Notes under the pieces: generated by a model | Seen by the model: only the letters and a program-made list of their open reading frames with translations | What the model was told of the DNA's origin: nothing | The model's database searches: none | Origin: Acidobacteriota bacterium | GTDB lineage: Bacteria > Acidobacteriota > Vicinamibacteria > Vicinamibacterales > CAVVIG01 | Reading direction: 5' to 3' | Assembly (NCBI GenBank): GCA_016195265.1 | Contig: JACPZW010000014.1 | Location: 1-64,000, forward strand | DNA: 64,000 nucleotides | Program-made: the position numbers and the translations under genes | In this document: positions 1 through 9,933 of the stretch, one piece after another | Layout: every line of letters starts with the position of its first letter | Numbering within the stretch: position 1 is the first letter of the stretch

Positions 1-2
1 CG

Positions 3-47
3 ATCCACGGCCGCAAGGGGGTCGGTCTGCACTACATCGCGAATTGA
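3..47 (+). CDS. 3' end of a truncated CDS (...IHGRKGVGLHYIAN*), product unknown
   Basis: Open frame from window edge to TGA at 45-47. Confidence 0.35.
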   Translation: MHGRKGVGLHYIAN

Positions 48-153
48 ATCACGCGCGATTGAGGATCAAGGACTTGCAGCCACGAGCGATGCGAAACTCG
101 CCGCAAACGCCGTTTCCGTGACGAAGATCGGCTAGCACGAGGCACCCAGCACC

Positions 154-1293
154 CTATCTCGTCTCGATCGAAACGTAGCGCTGCGGGTACTCGGGCCCGA
201 CGTATTCGGCGCGCGGACGAATCAGGCGGTTGTTGGCGTACTGCTCGAGGACGTGCGCCGTCCAGCCGGAAATGCGGCTGACGGCGAAAATCGGCGTGAA
301 CAGATCGACGGCGATGCCCAGCACGTAGTAGGTGGACGCGGAGTAAAAGTCCACGTTGGCGTACAGCTTCTTTTCGGCCTTGACCACCTGCTCGATGCGC
401 TGCGACATCGCGAACCACCCGGGGTGTCCCGCGCGCTGGCCGAGATCCTTCGACATCTGGCGCAGGTGCGTCGCGCGCGGATCCTCGGTGTGATACACGC
501 GGTGGCCGAAGCCCGGGATCTTGTCCTTGCGCGCCAGCTTCGCGCGGACGACTTCCTCGGCCTTGTCCGGGCCCGCGTCGGCGCCGATCTCGAGCAGTAG
601 CTTCATGACGTCGGCGTTGGCGCCGCCGTGCAGCGGCCCTTTGAGCGCGCCGATCGCTCCGACGATCGTGGAGTGGATGTCGGTGAGCGTGGCGGCCGCG
701 ACGCGCGCCGCGAACGTCGACGCGTTCAGCTCGTGATCGGCGTGCAGGATCAGCGCGACGTCGAACGCCCGGGTCGCGAGGCCGCCCGGCCGCTCGCCCG
801 TCAGCATGTAGAGGAAGTTCGCCGCGTGGCCGAGGACGGGATCCGGGGCGATGGGGCCGCCGCCGGCGTTCATCCGCCCCATCGTGGCGACGAGCGATCC
901 GGTCTGCGCGGTGAGACGGACGGCCTTGCGGTAGTTGGCCTGCGGCGACTGATCGCCGGCGTCGGGGTCGTAGTGCCCGAGCGCAGACGTCAGCGTCCGC
1001 AGCAGATCCATCCCGTTCCCGGCCGGCAGCGTCTTCATCAGCCGCAGGATCGCTTCGGGCAGCGGCCGCGCAGCCGCGAGCTGCGACTGGAGGTCGCCGA
1101 GCTCCGCGCGCGTCGGGAGCCGGCGATGCCACAGCAGGTAGCAGACCTCCTCGAACGTGGCCTTCTGCGCGAGATCGTGGATGTCGTAGCCGCAGTACGC
1201 GAGGACGCCGCGATCGCCGTCGAGATAGCAAATCGCAGACGACGTCGCGACGGTGTCCTCGAGTCCGGCTTTGGGTTTCTCGACGGTCGCCAT
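154..1293 (-). CDS. citrate synthase family protein
   Basis: 379 aa; citrate synthase-like motifs (GFGHRVYHTEDPRA, LHGGANADVMKLL). Confidence 0.93.
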   Translation of the reverse strand: MATVEKPKAGLEDTVATSSAICYLDGDRGVLAYCGYDIHDLAQKATFEEVCYLLWHRRLPTRAELGDLQSQLAAARPLPEAILRLMKTLPAGNGMDLLRTLTSALGHYDPDAGDQSPQANYRKAVRLTAQTGSLVATMGRMNAGGGPIAPDPVLGHAANFLYMLTGERPGGLATRAFDVALILHADHELNASTFAARVAAATLTDIHSTIVGAIGALKGPLHGGANADVMKLLLEIGADAGPDKAEEVVRAKLARKDKIPGFGHRVYHTEDPRATHLRQMSKDLGQRAGHPGWFAMSQRIEQVVKAEKKLYANVDFYSASTYYVLGIAVDLFTPIFAVSRISGWTAHVLEQYANNRLIRPRAEYVGPEYPQRYVSIETR

Positions 1294-1373
1294 AACTCTT
1301 TAATGATACTCGGGGCGGCTCTCCGGGGCGGACGCGCACGTCCGCCCCGACGGCAGTCCGCCGGTGGCCGCGG

Positions 1374-1793
1374 TCAGTGCTTCGAAGCCGGCTTGTAGAC
1401 GAGACCGATCACGATCCCGTTGATGGTCCACTCGACCAGGTTCGCGACCATCAGCTCGCCGGCCATCTTTCGGCCGATGTTCGTCGTCGCGTAGCCGATG
1501 AGTGCCGCGTAGCCCGCGGCGAACACGCCCAGCGCCGCGCCGCAGCGGGCGCCTTCCATGAGTCCCGCGCCGCCTTCGTAGCCCTTCGCGTAGATGAACG
1601 CCGCCGCGAGCATCGCCAGGAAGACGCCGCCGAACAGGAACGGCATGTACGCCATCTGGGTGTCCATGGCGCGATAGACGCCGGGCGTGCGCGCGAATTC
1701 GCTCGTGAGCAGCAGGCCGTAGACGACGAAGCCGTAGCACGCATCGACGACGGTTCCGGCAACAGCGGCGAGGACGAGGCGGCCGTAATTCAT
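1374..1793 (-). CDS. small integral membrane protein, hypothetical
   Basis: 139 aa with several hydrophobic segments. Confidence 0.7.
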   Translation of the reverse strand: MNYGRLVLAAVAGTVVDACYGFVVYGLLLTSEFARTPGVYRAMDTQMAYMPFLFGGVFLAMLAAAFIYAKGYEGGAGLMEGARCGAALGVFAAGYAALIGYATTNIGRKMAGELMVANLVEWTINGIVIGLVYKPASKH

Positions 1794-1809
1794 GGTGGGC
1801 TCCTTCTGA

Positions 1810-1989
1810 CCTGGCGGGTCCGAAACGACCCGCCCTACGTGTTGACCCGGCGGGTCCGAAAGGACCCGCCCTACGTGGCGACCCGGCGGGTCCGAATGGA
1901 CCCGCCCTACGTGTTGACCCGGCGGGTCCGAAAGGACCCGCCCTACGTGGCGACCTGGCGGGTTCGAATGGACCCGCCCTGCGTACTGC
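1810..1989. repeat. five tandem 36-bp units, each a hairpin (GGCGGGTCCGAAaGGACCCGCC) plus CTACGT linker
   Basis: Direct reading; linkers alternate GTTGA / GGCGA, giving a 72-bp higher-order period. Confidence 0.97.
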
Positions 1990-1995
1990 GCGAGT

Positions 1996-3156
1996 TTAGT
2001 GAATTCTCGTCGAGGTGGGAACCGTCAGCGAGGACAGCGCGAGCGGCAGGGCGCCCTGCGCTCCCAGCTGGGCGTAGCGGAGAAACATCTGTCCCCACCC
2101 GGTCGTTTCACACCAGCGCTCGAAGACGCGGCGGTCGACCAGCGGCCAGCGGTAGAAGTCGTGGTAGACGTCGCTGGCGAGAATGAACCCGTTGATGAGC
2201 GGCGTATGAAAAAACAGTTTCTGGAAGCGCTTGAGCGGGCCGAACCAGATCAGGTCGCCGCCGCCGATCCGCACGAGGTTCTTCCCGACGTGGAACTGCC
2301 AGTTCTCGGCCGCGGCATCCACATCGCCGGCGATCTCGATCGACCGCGGGTCGCCGACGCCGAGTCCGGCCTCGTGAGCCAGACGGATGTAGTCGATCGA
2401 CAGCGGGTCGAAGCCCATCATCTTCGCCGCCACCGCGTCGATGGCCACCTGATCGGCCGACGCCAGCATCACGTTCTTCACGACGGGATACATCGTGCGC
2501 GGACCCGGGCCGTTACCCGCGGTCGTCCCGTCCATGATCGCGAAGATGCCGGAATGGATCTCCTTCTGGATCGCGAGCAGATCGACGAGCGTCTCGTGAA
2601 TCCACGAGTGCGTGTAGTGCCGCCGCGTGTTCAGCAGTCCCCCGAACGCGTTCTTCATCGCGCCCGTCGTGGTCGTGTAGATGTGGCACTTGGTCGTCGG
2701 CAGATGCACGATGTTTTTGCCGAAGAAGTAGTCGGGGATGTGAATGCCTTCGGGATAGATGCGGTTCAGCACGCGCATCTTCGCCTTCGGCGCGTACGGA
2801 ATCCATTTCATGTCCCCGTCCTTGAAGTTGTACAGGACGGGAATCTGGTAGCGCTGGAAGATCGGGACGTAGTGGTTGAGGTCCTCGCCCTTGAACGCGT
2901 TGGTGACGACGGTCTTGTTCTGCACGCAGATCTGATCGGCGAACCCGCGGCGGGCCAGCGCCTGAATCGTGCCCTCGAGCTGCCACGGCGTCGTGTTGGC
3001 GGCCGGGAAGGGGAAGTGCCAGGAGATGTTGTCTTTCAGGATGGTCGTCGTGCCGGCGGCCAGCGCGCGCGACACGCCGGCGAGTTCCACGAGGCGATCG
3101 ATGTCCGGAAGAATCGTGTCCGGCGTGACCCGGAGGACGGCGACGGTGGACTTCAT
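1996..3156 (-). CDS. DUF362 domain-containing protein
   Basis: MKSTVAVLRV...; DUF362-like sequence; ATGA overlap with upstream GT gene. The longer track ORF (to 4005) is an artefact. Confidence 0.8.
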   Translation of the reverse strand: MKSTVAVLRVTPDTILPDIDRLVELAGVSRALAAGTTTILKDNISWHFPFPAANTTPWQLEGTIQALARRGFADQICVQNKTVVTNAFKGEDLNHYVPIFQRYQIPVLYNFKDGDMKWIPYAPKAKMRVLNRIYPEGIHIPDYFFGKNIVHLPTTKCHIYTTTTGAMKNAFGGLLNTRRHYTHSWIHETLVDLLAIQKEIHSGIFAIMDGTTAGNGPGPRTMYPVVKNVMLASADQVAIDAVAAKMMGFDPLSIDYIRLAHEAGLGVGDPRSIEIAGDVDAAAENWQFHVGKNLVRIGGGDLIWFGPLKRFQKLFFHTPLINGFILASDVYHDFYRWPLVDRRVFERWCETTGWGQMFLRYAQLGAQGALPLALSSLTVPTSTRIH

Positions 3157-4658
3157 TCCCCCCTGGCAACCTGGGTCTTCAGCACGACCGGCTCCCCGGC
3201 GTACTGCTGCACGACCGATAGCAGCCCGGTGTACAGGAAGCCGACCTGGAAGAGCACCAGGAACGGCACCGTGCCGTAGATCCCGTTCGCGAGGGCGTAG
3301 AACACGGTCCAGGTGAAGTACAGGCCGAGCAGCAGCTCTATCATCGGCTGGACGTTGACCGACTGGCGGTACTTCTTCCCCACCCAGTCGTTGTTGTCGG
3401 TGGCGTCCGCCTCGATGCGGTACTTCGGCGTGCGCGCGAATTCGCTGTCTTTGTGGAACAGCGCTTCGAGCACCGCGCGCGTGTTGTTGATCGACAGGCC
3501 GATGCCGACCGACATCAGGAACGGCACGTACTTGATCCGGGCGCGCCAGTCCGGATAAATCTCGCGCTGGCAGACGACGTAGAAGTTGCAGAACGAGAAC
3601 GTCGCCGCGAAGAACAGCGGCGTGTCGATGAGGATCATCTCGTACCAACCCATGTTGTAGCGAATGACCATCGCCGGGAACATGAGGATCGAGAGGACGC
3701 ACATCAGGATGTAGTTGAAGTTCGCCGTCAGGTGGAAGAACGCCTCCGCCTTCACGCCCCACGGCAGGTTCGAGCGCAGGATCGTCGGCAGCAGCTTGCG
3801 GCACGTCTGGATCGATCCCTTCGCCCAGCGGTGCTGCTGCGACTTGAACGCGTTCATCTCGACCGGCACTTCCGCCGGCGCGATCAGATCCGGCACGAAC
3901 ACGAACTCCCAGCCGCGCAGCTGCGCGCGGTAGCTGAGATCGAGATCTTCCGTCAGCGTGTCGTGCTGCCAGCCGCCGGCGTCGTCGATCGCCGCGTGGC
4001 GCCACACGCCCGCCGTCCCGTTGAAGTTGAAGAAGCGGCCGCCGCGGTTCCGCCCGCCGTGCTCGAGGATGAAATGGCCGTCGAGCAGGATCGCCTGGAT
4101 CTTCGTCAGCAGCGAGTAGTCCTGGTTGATGTGGCCCCAGCGCGCCTGCACCATCGCGACTTTCTCGCTGCGGAAGTGCGGCATCAGCCGGACCAGGAAA
4201 TCCTGCGTGGGAATGAAGTCGGCGTCAAAGATCGCCACGAACTCGCCGCGCGCGACCTTCAGCCCCTCTTCGAGCGCGCCGGCCTTGTAGCCGGTGCGAT
4301 CAGTGCGATGGTAGTACTTGATGTCGATGCCGTCCGCGGCGAACCGCCGGACCGCCTGCTCGGCGATGTTGCGCGTCTCGTCGGTCGAATCGTCGAGCAC
4401 CTGGATTTCGAGCCGCTCGCGCGGATACTCGATCTGGCAGACCGCTTCGATCAGGCGATCCGCGACGTACATCTCGTTGTAGAGCGGCAGCTGAATCGTC
4501 ACGACCGGCGCCGGATCGAGCGCCGGGCCCGGCTGCGGCAGCCGATCCCGATTCTTCATGTAGAGATACACCAGGTAGTACCGGTGCCATCCGTACACGG
4601 CGAGCACGATCAAGACGAAGAAGTACGCGGCGAGCGTCAGGGTTTCAGCGGCGGTCAT
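3153..4658 (-). CDS. membrane glycosyltransferase family 2 (BcsA/ceramide glucosyltransferase-like)
   Basis: 501 aa; DDSTDET, DADFIP, QQHRWAKG motifs and TM segments. Confidence 0.9.
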   Translation of the reverse strand: MTAAETLTLAAYFFVLIVLAVYGWHRYYLVYLYMKNRDRLPQPGPALDPAPVVTIQLPLYNEMYVADRLIEAVCQIEYPRERLEIQVLDDSTDETRNIAEQAVRRFAADGIDIKYYHRTDRTGYKAGALEEGLKVARGEFVAIFDADFIPTQDFLVRLMPHFRSEKVAMVQARWGHINQDYSLLTKIQAILLDGHFILEHGGRNRGGRFFNFNGTAGVWRHAAIDDAGGWQHDTLTEDLDLSYRAQLRGWEFVFVPDLIAPAEVPVEMNAFKSQQHRWAKGSIQTCRKLLPTILRSNLPWGVKAEAFFHLTANFNYILMCVLSILMFPAMVIRYNMGWYEMILIDTPLFFAATFSFCNFYVVCQREIYPDWRARIKYVPFLMSVGIGLSINNTRAVLEALFHKDSEFARTPKYRIEADATDNNDWVGKKYRQSVNVQPMIELLLGLYFTWTVFYALANGIYGTVPFLVLFQVGFLYTGLLSVVQQYAGEPVVLKTQVARGE

Positions 4659-4713
4659 GTGAAGCGGGTCATGTGATAAGTGGCGTAATCACTTATATTA
4701 ATGACCGCCTCTG

Positions 4714-5475
4714 ATGACGTCAAACAAACATCTGCAGGATCTGCTCGAGCGGGTCGCGCGGGGCGAACTCGATACCGACACCGCCCGTGAGCAGCTGATC
4801 GAGGTGCTCCGGTCCAGCCCATTCGAGGATCTCGGGTTCGCGCGCGTCGATCACCATCGATCCGTCCGTCAGGGATTCCCCGAAGTGATCCTCGGACTGG
4901 GCAAGACGTCCGCCCAGATCGCGTCAATTGCCGCTGAAATCGTCGGGCGCGGTTCAACGCTGCTCGTGACACGCGCAGACGAATCGGCCTACGAGGCGGT
5001 CCGCGCGCTGGTCCCGGGGGCGCTCTACCACGCGGATGCGAAGCTCATCACCCTGCGGCAGCAGGACGTCAGCCCCGGCAAAGGAACCATCATGGTGGCG
5101 GCCGCGGGCACGTCGGACCTGCCGGTCGCCGAAGAGGCGGCGCGCACGGCCGAGATCATGGGCAACGATGTCGACCGCCTCTACGACGTCGGCGTCGCCG
5201 GGCTGCATCGGCTGCTCGGCGAGCGCAAGCGGCTCGAGTCCGCGCGCGTGATCATCGTCGTCGCCGGCATGGAGGGGGCGCTGCCCAGCGTCTTGGCGGG
5301 GCTGGTGGGCACGCCGGTCATCGCCGTCCCGACCAGCATCGGCTACGGGGCCAGCTTCGGCGGCCTCGCCGCGCTGCTCGGAATGCTCAACAGCTGCGCC
5401 CTCGGCGTCTCGGTCGTCAACATCGACAACGGGTTCGGCGCCGCGGCAATCGCCAGTTTGATCAATCACTTGTAG
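4714..5475 (+). CDS. larB: nickel pincer cofactor biosynthesis protein LarB (PurE-like)
   Basis: 253 aa; IMVAAAGTSDLPVAEEA, DVGVAGLHR, VAGMEGALPSV. Confidence 0.9.
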   Translation: MTSNKHLQDLLERVARGELDTDTAREQLIEVLRSSPFEDLGFARVDHHRSVRQGFPEVILGLGKTSAQIASIAAEIVGRGSTLLVTRADESAYEAVRALVPGALYHADAKLITLRQQDVSPGKGTIMVAAAGTSDLPVAEEAARTAEIMGNDVDRLYDVGVAGLHRLLGERKRLESARVIIVVAGMEGALPSVLAGLVGTPVIAVPTSIGYGASFGGLAALLGMLNSCALGVSVVNIDNGFGAAAIASLINHL

Positions 5476-5481
5476 ACGAAT

Positions 5482-5577
5482 TGGGTACGTGGGTAATGGG
5501 GTAGTTGGGTAATGGGTCGAGGCGACGGTTACCCGATTTCCCAACTACTCAACTACCCAATTCGTACGGTAGCATTA
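5482..5577. repeat. inverted degenerate short-word repeat, word GGGTAATTGGGTA
   Basis: gggtaatggggtagttgggtaatggg ... ttcccaactactcaactacccaatt. Confidence 0.85.
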
Positions 5578-5623
5578 ACGGTTCCCCCGCCTCTCTGGCG
5601 CGGTCACCACCCAGTCCACTGAT

Positions 5624-8053
5624 ATGCACGCAGGCGCCCTTCGGGCCCTCGAATTCGATCGCGTCGTCGAGGCCGTGAAAGGCTTCGCGCTCACACCCAT
5701 GGGCGCCGAGCGTCTGGCGCGCCTCGCGCCGTCCACTGACGCGCAGAAGGTCGCGCAGCTGCTGGCCGCGACGAGCGAGACGATGCGGTATCTGGGGCCG
5801 AACGGCGCGCTGCCGCTGCGCGCGGCGGCCGACCTGCCGGAGACGCTCGGCGCGCTCGCGGTCGAAGGCCGGCCGCTCGAAGCGGTGCGGCTGCTGGCGC
5901 TCGCGTCGTTTCTCGACGGCGTGGACGAATCGCGCGCGGCGATCCGGCGTGCGCCCGGCGCGTACCCGGCGCTCGAAGCCGTCAGCGGTTCCGCCGCGTC
6001 GTTCAAGGGCGAAACGGCGCAGGTGCGCGAGAAGATCGATCCGTCCGGCGACGTGCTCGATCATGCAAGCCCGGAGCTGAAGCTCATCCGCGATCGGCTT
6101 CGCAAGCAGCGGTCGCGTCTGCGGACAACGCTCGAGTCGTACCTGCGGGGCAAGGACACCGCGAAGTACCTGCAGGAGCAGGTTGTCACGGAGCGCAGCG
6201 GGCGCTACGTGCTCGTCGTCAAGGCCGAGCATCGCAGCGGCATCCCGGGCATCGTGCACGGTGCGTCGACGAGCGGCGCAAGCGTGTTTCTCGAGCCGCT
6301 CAGCACTGTTGAGATCAACAACGACATCGTCACGCTCGAAGAGCAGGAGGCCGAAGAGGTCCGGCGGATCCTGCTCGCGCTGACGAACGCCTTCCGCGCG
6401 CGGCCGGCGGATCTGCAGCGCACCATCGAGGCGGCGACCGAGCTCGACGTGCTGCAGGCTCGTGCGCGGTATTCGTCGTCGATCGACGGCGTGGAACCGG
6501 CAGTCTCGACCGACGGCGCGTTCGAGCTGCAGGCGGCGCGGCATCCGCTGCTCATCCCGGGGATAGGGGCCCCGGGAGCAACAAAGCCTCCGGTGCCGGT
6601 CACCATCAAGATCATTCCGCCGGCCACGGTACTGCTGATCACCGGCCCGAACACCGGCGGCAAGACCGTCGCGCTGAAGACCGCGGGGCTGCTCGCGCTG
6701 ATGGCGCAGGCGGGGCTGCGGATTCCCGCCGCGGACGGCTCGCGGTTGCCCGTATTCCGCACGATCTTCGCCGACATCGGCGACGAGCAGTCGATCGACG
6801 CGAGCCTCAGCACGTTCTCCGGACACATCGCGAACATCGCGTCGATGGATCGCGGACTGGTGACGCCGGCGCTGGTGCTGCTCGACGAAGTGGGCTCGGG
6901 CACCGATCCGATCGAAGGCGGCGCGCTCGGCGTGGCCGTCGTCGATCATCTGCGTCAGCGTGGGGCGACGGTCATCGCGACGAGCCACTACGACGCGCTC
7001 AAGACGTACGCGTCGACGACAGCGGGCGTGGCCGGCGCGGCGTTCGGCTTCGACGCGGAGACGTTCGCGCCGACCTATCGCCTGATCTACGGATCGCCCG
7101 GACGGAGTCTCGCGCTCGAAATCGCGGCGCGGCTTGGGCTGAACCCGTCGGTGATCGCCGCGGCGCGGACAAACCTGAGTGCACGCGAAGCGCAGCTCGC
7201 CGAGCACCTCGCGAAAATCGACCACGACATGCGGGCGCTCGAACACGAGCAACGCCTGGCGACGCGGGAGCGCGAGCAGCTGCACGAGGCCGAAGGCCGC
7301 GTGCACCAGCGCGAGGACGCCCTGCGTCAGAAGGAAGAGACGTTCCGCCGGCGCCTGAACGAGGAGCTGGAGACACAGGTCCGCCAGGCGCGCAAGGAGA
7401 TCGACGATGTGATCGCGGCGCTCAAGGCGAAAACCGCCGCCATCGCGAACGTGCCGCGGCTCGTCTCGACCGGCGACACCGGCACGGCGCGCAGCGACGC
7501 GCGCGCCGCCGTGGACGACGTCGCGAGCCGGATTCTCTCGGGAGAGGCGGCGGCAAGCGACGCGGCGTCTTCAGAAATCCGCACTCCGCAATCCTCAATC
7601 CGCAATGTCGAGGTCGGAGACCGGGTCATTGTGGGCGGCCTGGGGCTGGAGGCGACGGTCACGTCGATGCACGACGGCACGGCCGAACTCGATGTGCGCG
7701 GCAAGCGGATGCGCGCCAGCGTCCGCGACCTGCGCGTGATGGCGTCCGGCGGTGTGCCGGCGGCAGCGCGCGTGCGGGTCAATGTCGAACTGCAGCCGCG
7801 GGACGGGACGCCGACGGATCTGAACGTCATCGGCTGCACCGTCGACGAAGCGATTTCACGCGCCGAACGGTTCCTCGACGAATCGCTGCTGACGGATCAG
7901 CGCGTCGTGCGCGTCATCCACGGGTACGGCACGGGGCAGCTCAAGCGCGCGCTGACCGGATTTCTGCAGCAGCATCCGCTCGTGGCGCGATTTGCGACCG
8001 CGCCGCCCGAACAGGGCGGCGGCGGCGTGACCGTGGTTGAGCTCAAGGAGTGA
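5624..8053 (+). CDS. mutS2: endonuclease MutS2
   Basis: 809 aa; Walker A TGPNTGGKTV, LDEVGSGTDP, C-terminal Smr domain (VIHGYGTGQLK). Confidence 0.95.
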   Translation: MHAGALRALEFDRVVEAVKGFALTPMGAERLARLAPSTDAQKVAQLLAATSETMRYLGPNGALPLRAAADLPETLGALAVEGRPLEAVRLLALASFLDGVDESRAAIRRAPGAYPALEAVSGSAASFKGETAQVREKIDPSGDVLDHASPELKLIRDRLRKQRSRLRTTLESYLRGKDTAKYLQEQVVTERSGRYVLVVKAEHRSGIPGIVHGASTSGASVFLEPLSTVEINNDIVTLEEQEAEEVRRILLALTNAFRARPADLQRTIEAATELDVLQARARYSSSIDGVEPAVSTDGAFELQAARHPLLIPGIGAPGATKPPVPVTIKIIPPATVLLITGPNTGGKTVALKTAGLLALMAQAGLRIPAADGSRLPVFRTIFADIGDEQSIDASLSTFSGHIANIASMDRGLVTPALVLLDEVGSGTDPIEGGALGVAVVDHLRQRGATVIATSHYDALKTYASTTAGVAGAAFGFDAETFAPTYRLIYGSPGRSLALEIAARLGLNPSVIAAARTNLSAREAQLAEHLAKIDHDMRALEHEQRLATREREQLHEAEGRVHQREDALRQKEETFRRRLNEELETQVRQARKEIDDVIAALKAKTAAIANVPRLVSTGDTGTARSDARAAVDDVASRILSGEAAASDAASSEIRTPQSSIRNVEVGDRVIVGGLGLEATVTSMHDGTAELDVRGKRMRASVRDLRVMASGGVPAAARVRVNVELQPRDGTPTDLNVIGCTVDEAISRAERFLDESLLTDQRVVRVIHGYGTGQLKRALTGFLQQHPLVARFATAPPEQGGGGVTVVELKE

Positions 8054-8061
8054 GGACGTAA

Positions 8062-8146
8062 TGCACAATGCACGAATGCAGGAACGCGCGAACGGATGGG
8101 GTGTGCGTTCGTCCTGCATTTCTGCGTTCGTGCATTTCCGCATTTG
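8062..8146. repeat. imperfect inverted repeat, word ATGCACGAATGCAGGAACG
   Basis: aatgcacgaatgcaggaacgcgcgaacg ... cgttcgtcctgcatttctgcgttcgtgcattt. Confidence 0.8.
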
Positions 8147-9928
8147 ATGGGTCTCTTCCCGCAGACATTCATCGACGACCTCCGCCTGCAGGCCAACATC
8201 CTGACGGTCGTGCAGGAGTACGTCCCGCTGAAGAAAGCAGGGACCTCGTATAAAGGCTGCTGCCCGTTCCACAACGAGAAAACGCCGTCGTTCCACGTGC
8301 ATCCCGACAAGGGGTTCTTCCACTGCTTCGGCTGCAACGCCGGCGGCGACGTGTTCAAGTTCCTCGAATTGCATGAGAAGGTCGGATTCCAGGACGCCGT
8401 GCGGATGCTCGCGCAGAAGTTCGGCGTCTCGCTGCCCGAGCCGGCCGAAGGCTCCGACGATGCCCGTCGCGACACGGCGCTGCGCGAGGCGCTGCTCAAG
8501 ATGCACGAGATCGCGATCGCGTACTTCCGCGAGCAGCTCTCGGCGCCGTCCGGCGCGCGGGCGCGCAACCAGCTGGCCGACCGCGACGTCACCGCTGAAA
8601 CGATCGACCAGCTCGGACTCGGGTTCGCGCCCTCCTCGCGCGACGGGCTCAAGGCGCGGCTCCTCGCGCAGGGGTTCGCGCAGGCGCTCGTCGTCCAGAG
8701 CGGGCTGGTCGTGCAACGCGACGGGGGCGAAATCGTCGACCGTTTCAGGAACCGGCTCATGGTGCCGATTACCCGGGATACCGGGTCCGTCATCGCCTTC
8801 GGTGGCCGGCAGATGGATCCCGATCAGGGCGGGCCCAAGTACCTGAATTCCCCGGAAACGCCGATCTACTCGAAGGGGCGGACGCTGTACGGGCTCAGCC
8901 TCACGAAATCGCAGATCCGCAAGGCCGGGTACGCCGTCTTAGTGGAGGGCTACTTCGATTTCGCGCAGATGTTCCAGTCGCAGGCCGCGCCGGCCGTCGC
9001 CTCCTGCGGGACGGCGCTGACCCCGCAGCAGGCCCAGCTCCTCCGCCGCTTTACGTCCAGGATCGTCCTGAGCTTCGACCCGGATGCCGCCGGGCAGGGT
9101 GCGGCCGTGCGATCGTGTGAACTCCTGGTCGCCGAGGGCTTCGACGTCAACGTCGTCGTGCTGGACAAGGGCGAAGATCCCGATACATTCATACGAAAGC
9201 ACGGTCCCGAGCGGTATCGTGAAAGATTGAAGCACTCTCAGCCGTATTTGGAGTACCTCCTCGATCGGGCGGCGGTAGGCCGCGATTTCGGGCGGGATGA
9301 CAACCGGAGACAGTTTCTGGAGGAGATGCTGGCCGTCGCGGCGCGGATCCCTGAGGCCGCCGCGCGCGACCAGTTCGCCGACCGCATCGCGCACAAGGCA
9401 CGGATTACGGAAGAGGTCGTGCGGGCGGAGATTCGGAAGGCGGCGGTCAACCGGCGCACCGCTGTCACCACGCGCGAGCTGCCCTCGTTCGGGCAGCTGA
9501 AATCCGCGGAGAAAGCGCTGATTTGGGGGTTGATTCACGCGACCGGCGACGCGCTCGAAGCGCTTGCCGAGCTGGACGAGGGCGATTTAGAAGGGCTGGC
9601 GGGACGGGATATTCTGGAGGTGGCGCGGAGCCTCCACGAGCCGGCGGCCAGCTTCTCTGCGGCGCTGTTGCAGCGTCTAAGTACTGTGAACGCCCAGCTC
9701 GTCTCCAGCATCGCCGCCGACGCCATCTCGCCTGCCCCTCCCGCCGAAAGCGCCCAAGGGCTCAAACGGATGCGATGGGAGCGGGAGCGCGCGGCCATTC
9801 AGCGTGAAATCGATCGTCTGCAACAACTGGGAACCAGCGAGCATGAAGACGAGATCCAGACCTTGTCGCGGCGACTCTACGCCGTAGCAGTTCAACTCGA
9901 CCGAGACGTAACAGGTAGAAGAGACTAA
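8147..9928 (+). CDS. dnaG: DNA primase
   Basis: [14 protein letters not shown] zinc motif, VEGYFD TOPRIM; internal [13 protein letters not shown] chosen. Confidence 0.95.
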   Translation: MGLFPQTFIDDLRLQANILTVVQEYVPLKKAGTSYKGCCPFHNEKTPSFHVHPDKGFFHCFGCNAGGDVFKFLELHEKVGFQDAVRMLAQKFGVSLPEPAEGSDDARRDTALREALLKMHEIAIAYFREQLSAPSGARARNQLADRDVTAETIDQLGLGFAPSSRDGLKARLLAQGFAQALVVQSGLVVQRDGGEIVDRFRNRLMVPITRDTGSVIAFGGRQMDPDQGGPKYLNSPETPIYSKGRTLYGLSLTKSQIRKAGYAVLVEGYFDFAQMFQSQAAPAVASCGTALTPQQAQLLRRFTSRIVLSFDPDAAGQGAAVRSCELLVAEGFDVNVVVLDKGEDPDTFIRKHGPERYRERLKHSQPYLEYLLDRAAVGRDFGRDDNRRQFLEEMLAVAARIPEAAARDQFADRIAHKARITEEVVRAEIRKAAVNRRTAVTTRELPSFGQLKSAEKALIWGLIHATGDALEALAELDEGDLEGLAGRDILEVARSLHEPAASFSAALLQRLSTVNAQLVSSIAADAISPAPPAESAQGLKRMRWERERAAIQREIDRLQQLGTSEHEDEIQTLSRRLYAVAVQLDRDVTGRRD

Positions 9929-9933
9929 CCACT

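Noticed and set aside
1810-1989. CRISPR-like array
   Set aside because: Units are near-identical throughout with no unique spacers; each unit is itself a hairpin.
1996-4005. 669-aa fusion ORF
   Set aside because: N-terminal part is out-of-frame reading of the GT2 gene; the real DUF362 gene starts at 3156.
6565-6585. Palindrome GGGGATAGGGGCCCCGGG in mutS2 (and GGGGGCAGGGGCCCCCGG at 61737 in acyl-CoA dehydrogenase) as further inserted repeats
   Set aside because: Short GC-rich palindromes expected in this composition; insufficient evidence of insertion without ortholog alignment.
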